DNA of 64,000 nt from Cercis canadensis (taxonomy: Eukaryota > Streptophyta > Magnoliopsida > Fabales > Fabaceae): contig QAOA01002720.1 of the NCBI GenBank assembly GCA_003255065.1, positions 33,971-97,970 of the forward strand, in the 5' to 3' direction. Of this stretch, positions 1 through 11,505 are shown in pieces. Position numbers and translations under genes: made by a program. Numbering within the stretch: position 1 is the first letter of the stretch; each line of letters starts with the position of its first letter. The notes under the pieces are model-generated. The model ran no database searches and was not told the origin of the DNA. It saw nothing but the letters and a program-made list of their open reading frames with translations.

Positions 1-972
1 ATGATTCTTTCTTATGTGTTTTCATCTATCAATTTGATACTCTAGAACTTGTTCTGTTTCTTAGTTGAGATTACATTTGCACATGCATGCATAAAAGTGA
101 TTAAGGCATTCCTTTCTTTGAGAAGCTACTAGACCAAATAGCTAACCTTGATTTTATCCTTTGATTACCCCTTTTTGAGCCTAATGATCCTTTCTTTCAT
201 GTGTAGCTTATTGCAAGCCTAAGTCTAAAATCATGTCCTACCAAACCCTTAAGAATTGTAGAGCATTGCATTGAATAAAAAAGGAGTAAATTCTTACAAA
301 AACAAAGCATCAAGTTGTGGCTGATTGGTTGTGGCTGAAATTGTTAAGTGTTATGCTTCAAAAACAAATGAAAAAAAAATGAAAAATGAAAAAATGAAAA
401 AAAAATACAGCAGCAACAAGAGAATAAAGTTTTTTTTGGGAAAAGAAAAAAATGAGTTGAAGCCCAAAGTCAAGATGCATAAATTACTTGAAATTCTCCA
501 TAATTAGATGCTCTTTGTGATTCCTTGGGTGCTTTAGCCATTTTTCCATATTATTGACATCTCTTTACCTTTCCCCATTACAACCCTTTAAAAGTCCTTT
601 TGATTTGTGTTATGCATGTGACATAGGTAGTGGAGACTGAGAAAGTGAACAAGCGTATGGTAGTGTGATTTTGATAGGATGATTGGAGAGAAATACTTAC
701 CTTAGACACTTGAGAGAATTGAGAGCATTTATTTATCTTGTGAGAGGCTATCTACTTTGACTCATTCCTATTAAATAAAATTGCCATGTTTTTTTGTTCT
801 TTAGTTGTCAAGAGATATTGTTCCATGAGTATTGCTATTCTTTAAGTTCGAATTATTTTCTTACCTTAATCTTTGCATTCTTGATTTGATTGGAGAGCTG
901 TTTTTCTTATTCTAGTTAGTTTGTTTCTTGTGATTTTGCCCAGGAGTGCAAAAAGCTAAGTGTGGGGGAATT
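1..972 (+). mobile_element. 3' internal region of a plus-strand Ty3/gypsy element (left-truncated)
   Basis: Non-coding, AT-rich 3' UTR of an LTR retrotransposon that starts outside the window. It contains an A-rich, methionine/lysine-like low-complexity tract at about 365-460 and ends in a purine-rich tract (AAGTGTGGGGGAATT) immediately before an LTR beginning TGATAAC. This layout is typical of plant Ty3/gypsy elements. The short open frame at 325-507 lies in the A-rich tract and is not convincing as a gene. Orientation follows from the purine tract preceding the LTR on the plus strand. Confidence 0.7.
955..972 (+). other. Polypurine tract (plus-strand primer)
   Basis: The sequence AAGTGTGGGGGAATT directly abuts the TG that opens the LTR at 973. 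Purine-rich tracts of this kind prime plus-strand cDNA synthesis and mark the 3' LTR of an element reading left to right. Confidence 0.7.
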
Positions 973-2290
973 TGATAACACATTATTTTATACTATTTGT
1001 TTCTCTTATACTTAGTCTTTTAGTGTGTGTTTCTAGTGATTTTTATGGCTTTTAGACATGTTTTGTAGATTTGGACTTGTTGGTGCTTGTAGATTTTAAT
1101 TGCTTAACTGTTAAATTCTGGCACTGCTTACGTTTTTCACCATATCTTTTGCTATAGATGTCCGATTGATGTGATTCCAGTTTCGTTGGAAAGCTGACAG
1201 AAAATTCCACATTTCATATGAAGAGCCCAGAAGCTGATTCTCGCGTCTGGACAACTGAAATTCGCGTGCAAGCAGTCCAGATTTTCTGCTCCGCCCAGCA
1301 CTCCGCCCAGCATTGACTGATTCCTTTCCTTAGGGCTGCCTATTGGACCAGAGCATGTTTATTTGGGCCAACATCTGTTTTTGGGCCAGCACACATGACA
1401 CTAGGGCTTGATCATGTTTTTACCATTAATAATTTAGGAAACTAGGTTTATTTTGTAATTAGGAAACCATTAGGAAACCTAGAGGAGGCAGCCAGCTAGT
1501 ATATATTCTCAAGTTGTTGAGGCAAATATACACAATCAGAAGAGATACGAAATTCCTTGAGCTGCTGCTGCCTCCTTTGCTTAGTTCGTTTTTCCCCTTT
1601 GCTTTGTGTTCAAGTCTTCCATGGAAGGCTAAGTTCGTTTGTAATCAATTCAAGAGGAGCCAAACTTGACAATCCAGAGTTCCTGTGCTTCAACCGGGTT
1701 TGATTTAATTTAATTTGAATTACTGCTTCTCCCCTTCTTCATGTGATTGAATGGTACTTTGATTCCATGAGTTGTATGAATTTAAATCGGTTGATTAGAT
1801 TCATAACAGTAATCAGATTGATAATCATACTTTAAAGGTCTTTAATATATGGTTAACTTGGATAATTCGGTTATTAAATTAATCTGGATTTAGTGATATA
1901 GAACGGTTGCCTAGAGTCTTAATTCCATGATTAATTGAATCCTGATTGGTAAATCAGTAGGAATTCTAAGTGTTATTGTTAGGGATTCCAGGTAACACTT
2001 TACCAAGAATTAAATCAGATCTAGTTTATCTTTAGTGAACAATGATGGATTAAGGTTTGGTTGCCTGCTTGAGTTGATTGCGTTTTCTCTTATTTGATAA
2101 ATTCAATTTATTGCTTTCTTAATTCTTAGTATATTGCATTCAACACAAAACCCCCCCTTATTCTGTTCTTGCTTAAGTTCTTAAAAGATTAGTTGTTCTG
2201 GTGAATCCTTGGGGGACGACACTGGTTGCATCCTATACTATAATTTAGTTGCAATTAGTAGTTTAATTTTGTACGGTTCGGCACCCGTCA
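973..2290 (+). repeat. 3' LTR of the plus-strand gypsy element
   Basis: A 1318-bp LTR bounded by TGATAACAC and CACCCGTCA. It is preceded by a polypurine tract and is not followed by a primer-binding site, so it is a 3' LTR. Around 1150-1200 it shares the stretch TTGGAAAGCTGACAGA with the different LTR family at 3053-4481, so the two families are distantly related. The flank TGTAT (2291-2295) would be the target duplication, but its partner lies outside the window. Confidence 0.65.
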
Positions 2291-3029
2291 TGTATGCAAG
2301 GTTCTCTCTATTTCAAGGTCTACTTCAAGCAATACAAAAGGAGAAGACCTAGTCATACACCATGCAAACAAGTGGCTAAATGCCTAAACACACCACAATG
2401 CACAAAAACACAGAAAAACACACAAAACTGATAGAATTTAGCTAAAACCGAAACACACCAAAAACACAAAACAAAGGTAAAAAGACACCAAAATAGGACT
2501 AGAAAAGGTATCTAAACATTTTTTAAAATTTTTCTACCACCACAAGACGAAAGGTGGATGAAAATGGAACTCAAAAATTACATAAAAATCTTTAAAAAAT
2601 GAAAAAATGGTCAAAACAGTCGAATTTGGCTTAAAAAGGCAGACCTCACGGCCATCGGCCGTGATTGTTGGTTGTTAGGCCATTTTCCTTCAACTGACCA
2701 AGTTTCAGGTCAATCAGAGCAAAAAAATTCGTTTTGAACAATAGAACCAGAAATCGCTAAATCAAGCCAAACCGAAGGAAAAACAAGGGGGAAATGGTCC
2801 AAATGGCCAGAATTCACTCAATGACAATATAAAACATCTAAGGAAACTTCAAATCAAGAAAAACAATGGCCACTGGCCTCAAACAGAATGGATACTTGGC
2901 CAAAAAGTTATGAAAAAAAAAATGGCCAAAACCCTAAAAAGAACAAAAACTCAAACACAAGCAGGGTGAATTAGGGGGAAGTTAAAAGTTAGCTTTACTA
3001 CTAATAATATTGATTCAAAGATAGAACAA
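2291..3029 (-). mobile_element. Leader (5' UTR) remnant of the minus-strand element with the TGATGAGC LTR
   Basis: No credible coding sequence. By position this is the sequence downstream of the primer-binding site of the minus-strand element whose 5' LTR is at 3053-4481. It was cut at 2290 by insertion of the plus-strand gypsy element. A palindromic CACGGCCATCGGCCGTG lies near 2648. Purine/pyrimidine skew is strong (A-rich on the plus strand). Confidence 0.5.
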
Positions 3030-3047
3030 TCCCCGGCAACGTCGCTA
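3030..3047 (-). other. Degenerate tRNA-Asp primer-binding site
   Basis: Plus-strand TCCCCGGCAACGTCGCTA differs at two positions from the 3' end of plant tRNA-Asp(GUC) with its CCA tail. It lies five bases from the LTR boundary at 3053. This shows that the LTR at 3053-4481 is the 5' LTR of a minus-strand element whose body lies to the left. Confidence 0.7.
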
Positions 3048-3052
3048 AAATT

Positions 3053-4481
3053 TGATGAGCTGCCAAGGCTCCTCAAATTAATTAAGTTTAAAGTCGGTTA
3101 CCTAAGCTATTTGCAGCATAAAACAACCCTAAGTCGAACCTAAGGATTGTTCTATTTAGTGAATCATATTAAGAAGCATATAAACAGGGGGGTTTTGTTT
3201 GTTCAAAGTGTTTGATAGAAATTAATTGTAAGTGGTAAAGTTTTAGAGAAAGCAACCAATCCAAGCCTTAACGGATTCTGATTTTAGTCTATCTTTGATT
3301 TCCAATGATCCATTCAATTATTAACCATGTTCTTGGCCTTTAAAACATATCAAGAAGCCTCTCAATGTTCTATGGATGTCCACTGGTTAAGCAACCAGGA
3401 TTCGGTTTTAACTAAGACCAAATGAATTAAGCAAACATTCAAGTCTAGTTTTACCTAAGTCCATGATCCAGCCAAGGTGATTAATCCATCCAAAAGCTCA
3501 GAAACATTAATCAACCATACAATCCTCTTTTATCACATGCAATTAAGCAATCACACATGAAGATCCAAATTCGAATTTTAACAATCCAAACAGAATAGTC
3601 CAGAGGAAGCAAGAAGCAGATTAATCATTGAATGAATAACAACAACACATAATCTCAAAACCAATAATCAGAACAGCCAAAACCTGGATTGATTTGATGA
3701 ATTAGCCCTCCATGAACAAGAGAAGCTAAGTTCTCACAAAATATCTAGAGAGAAAATTTAAAGGCTAAGGAAAGAGCAAAAGTTGTCTAAAATATCTAAA
3801 AGACTTTATTTCAATTTCGGCTGCCCCCTTGTGCTGATATAGACCTCCAAAATTACATGCACACCCAAATTTCCCTTAGGGCACACTTGTTCCCATGGGC
3901 CTTAGCTTTAATTGGGCTTTGGTTTGGGCCCATTTGGACTTGTCATGAGGAAGTTAGGCCCATTTAAGTGCCAATAGGTGTCTGGAACCATCAGCCAACT
4001 TCCACTACAAATAAGACCATCTTCAATATAAAACATGGTGAACCGGTCTTCATGTCAATTGAATATCTGTCTGTTAGCTTTCCAATGGTACCCGTTTCAG
4101 GTCCATATGACATCCACAGCTCAAGTTATGGCCCAAATACTGTATGTAGGTCAGGATCCTGCGACAGCATATCTTCTCTGGCTTCCAGGCTGCATATGAC
4201 CTTCTGGACGTCCGAATTAGCTTTGGAGCCCTGAAATAAAGAGTTAGACAATTCTCTCAGCTTTTCTACAAGGTATGACTCGGAATTGTTAGACATTCAG
4301 AACTCAAGATATGCACGAAATACAAAGACAGCATAAAATGCTCAATATTGCTGGAAATTGCAATTAGGCACAAATGGATCCAAAGTCATGAAATGAGGTG
4401 TAAGTCTATGCAATTCAGCCTAAAAGAGGTTTAAAAGACTAAGTATGAGGGATAACTATTGTATAAAAAATGTATTCATCA
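3053..4481 (-). repeat. 5' LTR of a minus-strand gypsy element (TGATGAGC family)
   Basis: A 1429-bp LTR with inverted termini TGATGA...TCATCA on the plus strand. The same family occurs as a solo LTR at 11511-12903 and as a terminal fragment at 29186-29254. A primer-binding site follows on the minus strand. The LTR is inserted into ORF1 of Athila element A: the ORF1 frame reads into the first bases of the LTR and stops there. The flank TGTCT at 4482-4486 is the presumed target duplication. Confidence 0.8.
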
Positions 4482-5209
4482 TGTCTCGATGACGGGGGCT
4501 TCAGGTGCATCCATGCATGGCTCCTCCGTCTGTGGACTTCCAGGTACAACTCGTGGTGGAGCACCGGCTAGAGCGAAGTAGGTGCCATGTGCGTCAGTGT
4601 GGCGCTCGACCATCCCCATTGCCTTGAGTGTGTCCATTCCCAGCGGCAAAGGTCGATAAGCAACAGTGAGGGTAGCCTCGTCACCCATGACATNTGGCTT
4701 CCAGGCTGCATATGACCTTCTGGACGTCCGAATTAGCTTTGGAGCCCTGAAATAAAGAGTTAGACAATTCTCTCAGCTTTCTTACAAGGTATGACTTGGA
4801 ATTGTTAGACATTCAGAACTCAAGATATGCACGAAACACAGAGACAGCATAAAATGCTTAGTATTGCTGGAAATTGCAATTAGGCACAAATGGATCCAAA
4901 GTCATGAAATGAGGTCTAAGTCTATGCAATTCAGCCCAAAAGAGGTTTAAAAGACTAAGTATGAGGGATAACTATTGTATAAAAAATGTGTTCATCATGT
5001 CTCGGTGACGGGGGCTTCAGGTGCATCCATGCATGGCTCCTCCGTCTGTGGACTTCCAGGTACAACTCGTGGTGGAGCACCGGCTAGAGCGAAGTAGGTG
5101 CCATGTGCGTCAGTGTGGCGCTCGACCATCCCCATTGCCTTGAGTGTGTCCATTCCCAGCGGCAAAGGTCGATAAGCAACAGTGAGGGTAGCCTCGTCAC
5201 CCATGACAT
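4179..5209. other. 515-bp tandem duplication around a single N (probable unmerged contig ends)
   Basis: Positions 4179-4693 and 4695-5209 are near-identical copies offset by 516 bases, separated by one N at 4694. Each copy contains the right end of the LTR plus the last part of ORF1. By eye the LTR parts differ at about eleven positions. A single N flanked by two copies of the same sequence is what results when overlapping contig or allelic ends are joined without merging. Confidence 0.8.
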
Positions 5210-6064
5210 CCAAGTGCTTGGCTAATCGTGTGATAACAGAGGCACCACCAATGGCTCTAAAGTTGCCTCATTGCAAGTAACCCTTCACCAATTGCAGGTT
5301 GGCATATCCGAGGTGGCAGTGTTTTTCTCCCATATGCACTAGAGATAGAACAGGTCCCTCTTGCTCACTCCGCATGTGCTCTCCCTTCTTGCATTCAACG
5401 AGTGGACTAGTAGCTTATGGATGTATCCAAGTGCTGGTGAACAGAGGGTGGATGCCTTGGACCATTTAGCTTCATAAGTGACTTCAGTGCCCACTTCCTT
5501 CCAGCATTTTGCCGGGTTTGCTCTGGTGAAGGTCCAGTCCAGTTGGTAGGTGTCCCTCGCCCGAAGTCCAGTAGGCGGTTGTTCCGCTAGCCCTGCTACC
5601 TCGGTGAACTCCTGAAAATTCATGCTATGCATCAATGAGCCAAGACGAAATTTTATCGTGTCTGGCTCATACCACATGGTGTTGGAATTTGTGAACATGG
5701 TGTTTATTTCCACCGTGGCGAGAAACTCCAAAGTGAGTTCTTTGTATGCTGGTTCTTGGAGCTCAAAGATACTTCTCCATTGGCCTGGACTCAAGAGCTG
5801 TCTCACCTCTTCTTCAAGCTCAAGCTCTTGCAACACTAGCCATACTGGGTATCGGCTAGGTTCAAACGATTTGGTGGAAAATTTGGCCAATCTCTCCTTA
5901 TGCTCTGCACCTTGAAATCGGAGGAATGGGTGGATAGATGTGTTAGTGGCCCCTGATCTTTTCTTCTTTGAGGGTAGAGACGGTGACTCCGGAGGATTTG
6001 GGCGATTCTTTCATGGCTACAACTTCTCACGGCGTGGCTGTGCTTCATCGATGCGCTTTGTCAT
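4998..6064 (-). pseudogene. Athila ORF1-like protein (post-pol ORF), decayed
   Basis: Read on the minus strand, a frame starting near 6064 carries early stops and then an open stretch of about 183 codons (5890-5339). That stretch contains residues typical of the ATHILA ORF-1 family: a CWKEVG segment, then KWSKASTLCSPALGYIHKLL and a SKRDLFYL block. A frameshift and stop follow at about 5339-5330, and the similarity resumes in another frame down to 4998, where the frame runs into the inserted LTR and ends. This family occupies the env position in Athila elements. Its function is unknown and I do not assign one. The tail also appears as an artefactual second copy at 4482-4693. Confidence 0.7.
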
Positions 6065-8300
6065 ATTGGTTTCCTGTAAAAACAAATTTAACAAGTGAAT
6101 CACAAAGCATAGAAAACTATGTACACATAATTGGCACCACATATACAAAAAATGCATGCACAATCCAGTTGCACTATTACCAAGCAATTAGACAGCCTAT
6201 TACCAGCAATTCCCATGTTAACAGTTGGCAAAATCCAGTTCCACAGTAAGAGTTAACATCCCTCAACATCAGCAAATTCTCCACAACAATAATGAACCAA
6301 TATCAACTCCTACAGTCAATCAACACAATATTAACAGAAACAATATCAATTCATTCCTCCAGCTATTAAGCAATCTAAATACCAATTCCACATGAACAAT
6401 AACTTAACAACAGTCATTCTCACAATGAACCATTTCCAATAAATTAACAGAATCCACAGCACTAAATCAATGACAATGGTTACAGTAATGGGAATTTCAA
6501 GATAACAATATTTTAAACCAATATCTCTACATCAACAGATTCCCATATCCCTCAAATTTTCCAATAACAGTTCCAAATAACACTATCAACAGATTTAGTT
6601 TTTCTATAGATAACTATCCCTTACATTTTCACACCATGTTCTATTTATATTTCGTAAACAATTAAGTCCCACAGTAATGTTAAGAGCACAAACATGGGCA
6701 ATTTTGCAGTAAATGAATAATTCTCAACACGAGTTCATGCAAAAGTAATTGACTGTATCAGTTAGCAGAACAAATGCCTCACAATCAACAATTTCCCAAT
6801 GACAGTGATCAATAGCAAATCTTCCATTAAAAGATTCAATCACTGGCCATAGCACAGTAACATTTCTCACAGTAAATCAGCAGTGTTACCCATAGCAACA
6901 ATATATCTGTATCAAGTCCCACAGTCAAGCAACACTGTTACTGTAAAAAAAATAAAATTCATTCCTTCCATTCATAAATTTTTCAACTATTTACCAATTA
7001 TGCAGCAGCATTCCCAACTTGTTTAACAGTTGTTCATCATACAAACAAAGTAACACAACAGGTGTCCACAACATTGATAAACATCAGCAGTAACAGTAGC
7101 ACTCCCCATAATGAGAATAAGAGCACAAATAACAACATTAATTCCACAGAAAGAATGCATCTGGATTAGTTCCCCCACTAACAATTAATTAATTTGAATG
7201 CAAATTCCCTCTTTAAAACGAGCCCAATAACAGAATCATCATAATTTCCTAGTAAAACAGCAAGTCCCACAACATTTTAAATCAAGGGCATTATTCATGA
7301 ACAAATTTCATGATAACCAGATTCCCAACATTGATACTGAATCGAACATTCAAAATCGAAACAAGTTGTTGTTCTTCCTATAGTTAACCCTCTCTTACAT
7401 TCCTTGACTAGATAAAATAAGCAAAAATGCGACAGCCATTCAATTAAAACAAATCAAAAATGCGAATAAGAGTGAGGGAAAATACATACTTGTGACTGAA
7501 GAACAATATTGGAAACTAATGACAGAATTGGTTGGTGTGGGGGCAGTGTGGCAACTCGATTAAGCAAGAAATTGGAATTTTGAAGAGAGGGGTTTGGCTA
7601 AAAGTGGGTGTGGGTGTGCCAGAGGGGTTAGGAATTGAGGAGAGATTGAGAGGAAATTGGGGATTTCAGAAATGAGAGTAAGAACTTGCGAACTTAGAAA
7701 TTTGAAGGGTCATATGAGAACACGGCCACAATGCGGCCGTGTGATGTGGGCATGTTGGGCTTGTGGGGGAGACACATGAGGATCACACGTGGGGTGTTGT
7801 TTAAGTGACACAAGGGTGACTTCCCCGTGTCATAGGCCGTGTCTAGGTGGAGATACTTCTGTAAGTGACACGGTACCAACACGGCCGTGTTTGTGACTTG
7901 GCAAATTTAAATACTTACCTAAGATAACACATGGTCGTGTCTCTTGATGATTAACTTTGAGTAAGTGACACGAGACTAAACACGGCCATGTTACTCACCG
8001 TGTATTCCTATTGGATTGTCTGTGAGGTCTGCATGTTCATTGCCACGGCCATGTGTGTGCCCCTGTATCTCCCCCTAGCTCTCTGTATGGTGTACACAGG
8101 TGAAGACACGGCCATGTTCCAGGCTGTGTTATCCTCCTGAACACTCTGCCTTCTTTACACGGGTTAAGACATGGCCATGTTCTCTCCTGTCATGCCAAAA
8201 ATGAAACTTAGTGAACAATAATGACATGAAAGAAAACGAAAAATAAAAAACATAGGGAAATCAACTAAAAGTAAATAAAGACAGAAGGTTAAAAATTTGG
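6065..8300 (-). other. Non-coding Athila spacer between ORF1 and integrase
   Basis: No supported gene. From 6250 to about 7450 the plus strand is A/C-rich with many repeated CAACA, ACAGT and TTCCCA words. From 7690 to 8180 there is a cluster of about ten variants of the palindrome ACACGGCCGTGT (for example near 7722, 7885, 7982 and 8107). Near 8297 the conserved segment GGGTTGCCTCTCAAGGAGC ends the pol region; a related segment occurs at the same place in element B (near 52943). Confidence 0.6.
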
Positions 8301-8426
8301 GTTGCCTCTCAAGGAGCGCTTAATTTAAAGTCCTGGGCCGGACTATCTCTAGGACTATGTTGGTGCATAAAGGACCATTGAAGAGATTTGGTGTGTAACC
8401 CCATTTCCCCAATAATGCTTAAGTCG

Positions 8427-9724
8427 TTACCCATTAACCTTGAAACTTCTTCCCGATTCCATGTCAGCCACCTCAATAGCTCCATAGGGATAAACTGTCT
8501 TGATTACAAACGGACCTGACCACCTCGATTTCAGTTTCCCAAGGAAGAGTTTCAACCGTGAATTGTATAGCAACACTTGTTGTCCTGATTCAAAATTCCT
8601 TTGGACAATTCTCATATCATGACATCACTTTGTTTTCTCTTTGTAGAGCTTGGAACTCTCATAAGCTTTATGTCAAAATTCATCCAATTCGTGAAGCTTA
8701 AGGACTCTTTTCTCCCCTGCTGTTGCCAGTCAAAATTAAGGATCTTAGTGGCCCACCATGTTTTGTGCTCTAATTCCACAGGAAAATGACAAGTCTTCCC
8801 ATACACTAATTGGTAAGGGGACATGCCGAGAAGTGTCTTCAATGTAGTGTGGTAAGCCCACAGAGCATCATTGAGCTTCATGGCCCAATCTTTTCTAGAG
8901 GTGCTGACAGTCTTTTTAAGAATCTTCTTGAACTCTCTATTTGACACTTCAACTTGTCCACTGGTTTGTGGATGATATGGGGTTACTATGCGGTGCCTCA
9001 CACCATACTTACTCAATAAAGCATCCATTCACTTATTACAGAAATGAGTGCCCTCATCACTAATCAATGCTCTTGGAACTCTAAATCTTGAGAATATGTT
9101 CTTTTTTAGGAAACTCATAACTACCTGAGCATCATTGGTTCTGGTTGCAGTTGCTTTAACCTATTTAAACACATAGTCGACCGCGACCAGGATATATTCA
9201 TTAGAATATGATGATGGGAAAGGGCCCATAAAATCTATTCCCCAAACATCAAATAACTCGACTTCGAGTATTGAATTCAGAGGCATTTCATGCCTTTTAG
9301 AGATGTTGCCAGTCCTTTGGCAGTGATCACACGTCTTCACATAATCAAAGGCGTCTTTGAACACAGTTGGTCAGTAGAACCCTGATTAGAGGACTTTTGC
9401 AGCTATCCGATCGCCACTGAAATGACCGCTCTAGTCTGAAGCATGGCAGTACCATAATATATCTTTCACCTCCTCTTGCGGTACACATCTCCTCAAGAGT
9501 TCGTCAACACATCTTCACAACAAATAAGGCTCGTCCCAGACATAGAATTTTGCCCCATGAAGAAACCTCTTTAACTGTTGAGAATTTAGATCCACAGGTA
9601 GAACCTTAGCAGCCTTGAAGTTGGCAAAATCAGCATTCCAGGGCAGGCTATGCATTGCAAAGAGCTGTTCGTCTGAGAACTCTTCATTAATGGGAAGGGT
9701 TGGAGCTTGGTTCTTCTCTTGTTG
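8427..9724 (-). pseudogene. Athila A integrase, decayed
   Basis: Minus-strand remnant of the Ty3/gypsy integrase. The zinc-binding end includes HFSGDR and [11 protein letters not shown] (9364-9161 region). The catalytic core keeps its three acidic positions: D in [10 protein letters not shown] in ISDEGTHF, and E in the segment after PHPQTSGQ-like sequence ([13 protein letters not shown]). The C-terminal part (8615-8427) contains LYNSRLKLFLGKLKSRWSGP, a typical plant gypsy integrase tail. It is broken by several stops, including a TGA directly before MDALLSKYG near 9029, and by frameshifts near 8690. It integrated the cDNA of element A when intact and is now non-functional. Confidence 0.85.
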
Positions 9725-10309
9725 CTAAATCCTGGACAGGTGGTCAGCTACCACATTTTTCATGCCTCTCTTGTCCTTGATCTCAAGATCAAATTCTTGC
9801 AACAACAAGATCCAACAGATGAGCCTGAGCTTGAATTCCTGTTTGGTAAAAAGATACCTAAGAGCTGCATGATCAGTATATACAATAACATTGACACCTA
9901 CTAAATAAGAACGGAATTTATCAAAAGAAAAAATAATAGCTAACAACTCTTTTTCAGTAGTAGCATAGTTAAGTTGAGCAGAATCAAGTACATGACTTGC
10001 ATAATAAATCGCATGCAATAACTTATTTTGTCTCTGCCCCAACACAGCACCTATAGTTATATTACTAGTATCGCACATGAGTTCAAAAGGTAAGTCCCAA
10101 TCAGGTGGGATCACAACAGGGGTAGTGATCAGCTTTTGCTTCAATGTATTAAAAGCTAGCAAACATTCATTATTAAAGACAAAAGTTTCATCTTTAACAA
10201 GGAAGTTACACAGGGGTTTAGCAATTTTTGAAAAATCTTGGATGAACCTCCTATAAAAATCAGCGTATCCCAAAAAGCTACGCACCCTTTTGGCATTAGC
10301 AGGAGGGGT
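9725..10309 (-). pseudogene. Athila A RNase H domain, frame-shifted from RT
   Basis: Open minus-strand frame beginning in the RT connection ([17 protein letters not shown]). It continues into RNase H with the catalytic-type segments [30 protein letters not shown] and the closing VADHLSRI. It would degrade the RNA strand of the RNA/DNA hybrid. The frame differs from that of RT: near 10303-10309 a run of four C replaces the expected five, so one base has been lost. The domain itself is well preserved. Confidence 0.9.
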
Positions 10310-11505
10310 AGTTTTTTAATCACCTCTATTTTAGCCCTATCTACCTCTATCCCTTTAGCAAAAATTTTATGTCCTAAAACAATCCCATCTCTCACCATAA
10401 AGTGGAACTTTTCCCAATTTAAAACCAAATTAGTTTCTTGGCATCTCTTTAACACTAAGGACAGATTATGTAAGCATACATCAAAAGAAGAGCTAAAAAC
10501 AGAAGAGTCATCCATAAAAATCTCAATAAAATTTTCATTCATGTCAGAGAATATGAAAAACATACACCTTTGGAAAGTGGCCAGTGCATTGCACAATCCG
10601 AATGACATCCTTATGTATGCATAAACTCTATAGGGGCAAGTGAAGGCGATTTTTTCTTGATCCTCCGGAGCTATGGCAATCTGGTTGTAACTCGAATAAC
10701 CATCCAGAAAACAGTAATGCTCATGACCAGCTAGGCGTTCCGGCATTTGATCTATAAATGGGAGTGAGAAATGGTCATTTCTCGTGGCATCATTAAGTTT
10801 TCTATAGTTAATGCACACGCATCATCCTGTGACCGTTCTAGTGGGAATTAATTCATTTTTTTCATTCATCACCACTGTTGTTCCCCCTTTCTTGGGCACT
10901 ACCTGAATTGGGCTCACCCATGAACTATCCAAGATGGGGTAAATAACACCTGTATCTAGAAGTTCTACTACTTCCTTTCGTACTACTTCCTTCATAATCG
11001 GATTCAATCTCCTTTGGGGTTGTACTACTGCTTTATGGTTTTCTTCCATGAGGATCTCGTGCATGCAAAAAGAAGGACTGATGCCTTTTAAATCAGCAAT
11101 CGACCATCCAATGGCACTCTTATGTTCTCTCAACACCCGCAACAGTTTCTCCTCTTCAACCTTAGTTAATTCAGAATTAATAATCACTGGAGATGAATTG
11201 TTCTCACCAAGGAAGGCATACTTCAAAGTCACAGGTAGAGGCTTGAGCTCAAGTTTTGGAGACTGCTCTTTGTGCGCATCTTTTTGCAAGTCTTCTATTT
11301 TTGGTGGTGAGAAAATAGAATATGATAGCAGAGCATCATATAATGCTACATGTTCTGCTAATGTTGAATCCCCTGCAAAGTCAGACATGGTTACTACATC
11401 CACCAAGACTTTCTCAAGAGGAAAAGAGGACAGATTCTCCGTGAACGTGCTAGTAATGATAGAGTCAATAATGTCCAGGTGGAAACACTCTTATTTCTCC
11501 ATAGG
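10310..11505 (-). pseudogene. Athila A reverse transcriptase, decayed
   Basis: Minus-strand frame from about 11505 containing the pre-RT linker and RT. Motifs in order are VVPKKGG, RTVTG, CINYRKLNDATRNDHF, FIDQMPERLAGH, YCFLDGYSSYNQIAIAPEDQ, SFGLCNALATFQRCM and the catalytic FMDDSSVF (the two Asp residues are kept). A TGA at 10819-10821 replaces the Trp that normally follows RTVTG, a G-to-A change. The RT then shifts frame into RNase H near 10305. The upstream end abuts the inserted solo LTR. Confidence 0.9.

Noticed and set aside
3968..4234. 88-codon ORF
   Set aside because: Entirely within the LTR at 3053-4481; the solo copy at 11511-12903 does not keep the frame.
4482..4693. Second, independent copy of the ORF1 C-terminus
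   Set aside because: It duplicates 4998-5209 across a single N and is best explained as an unmerged contig end.
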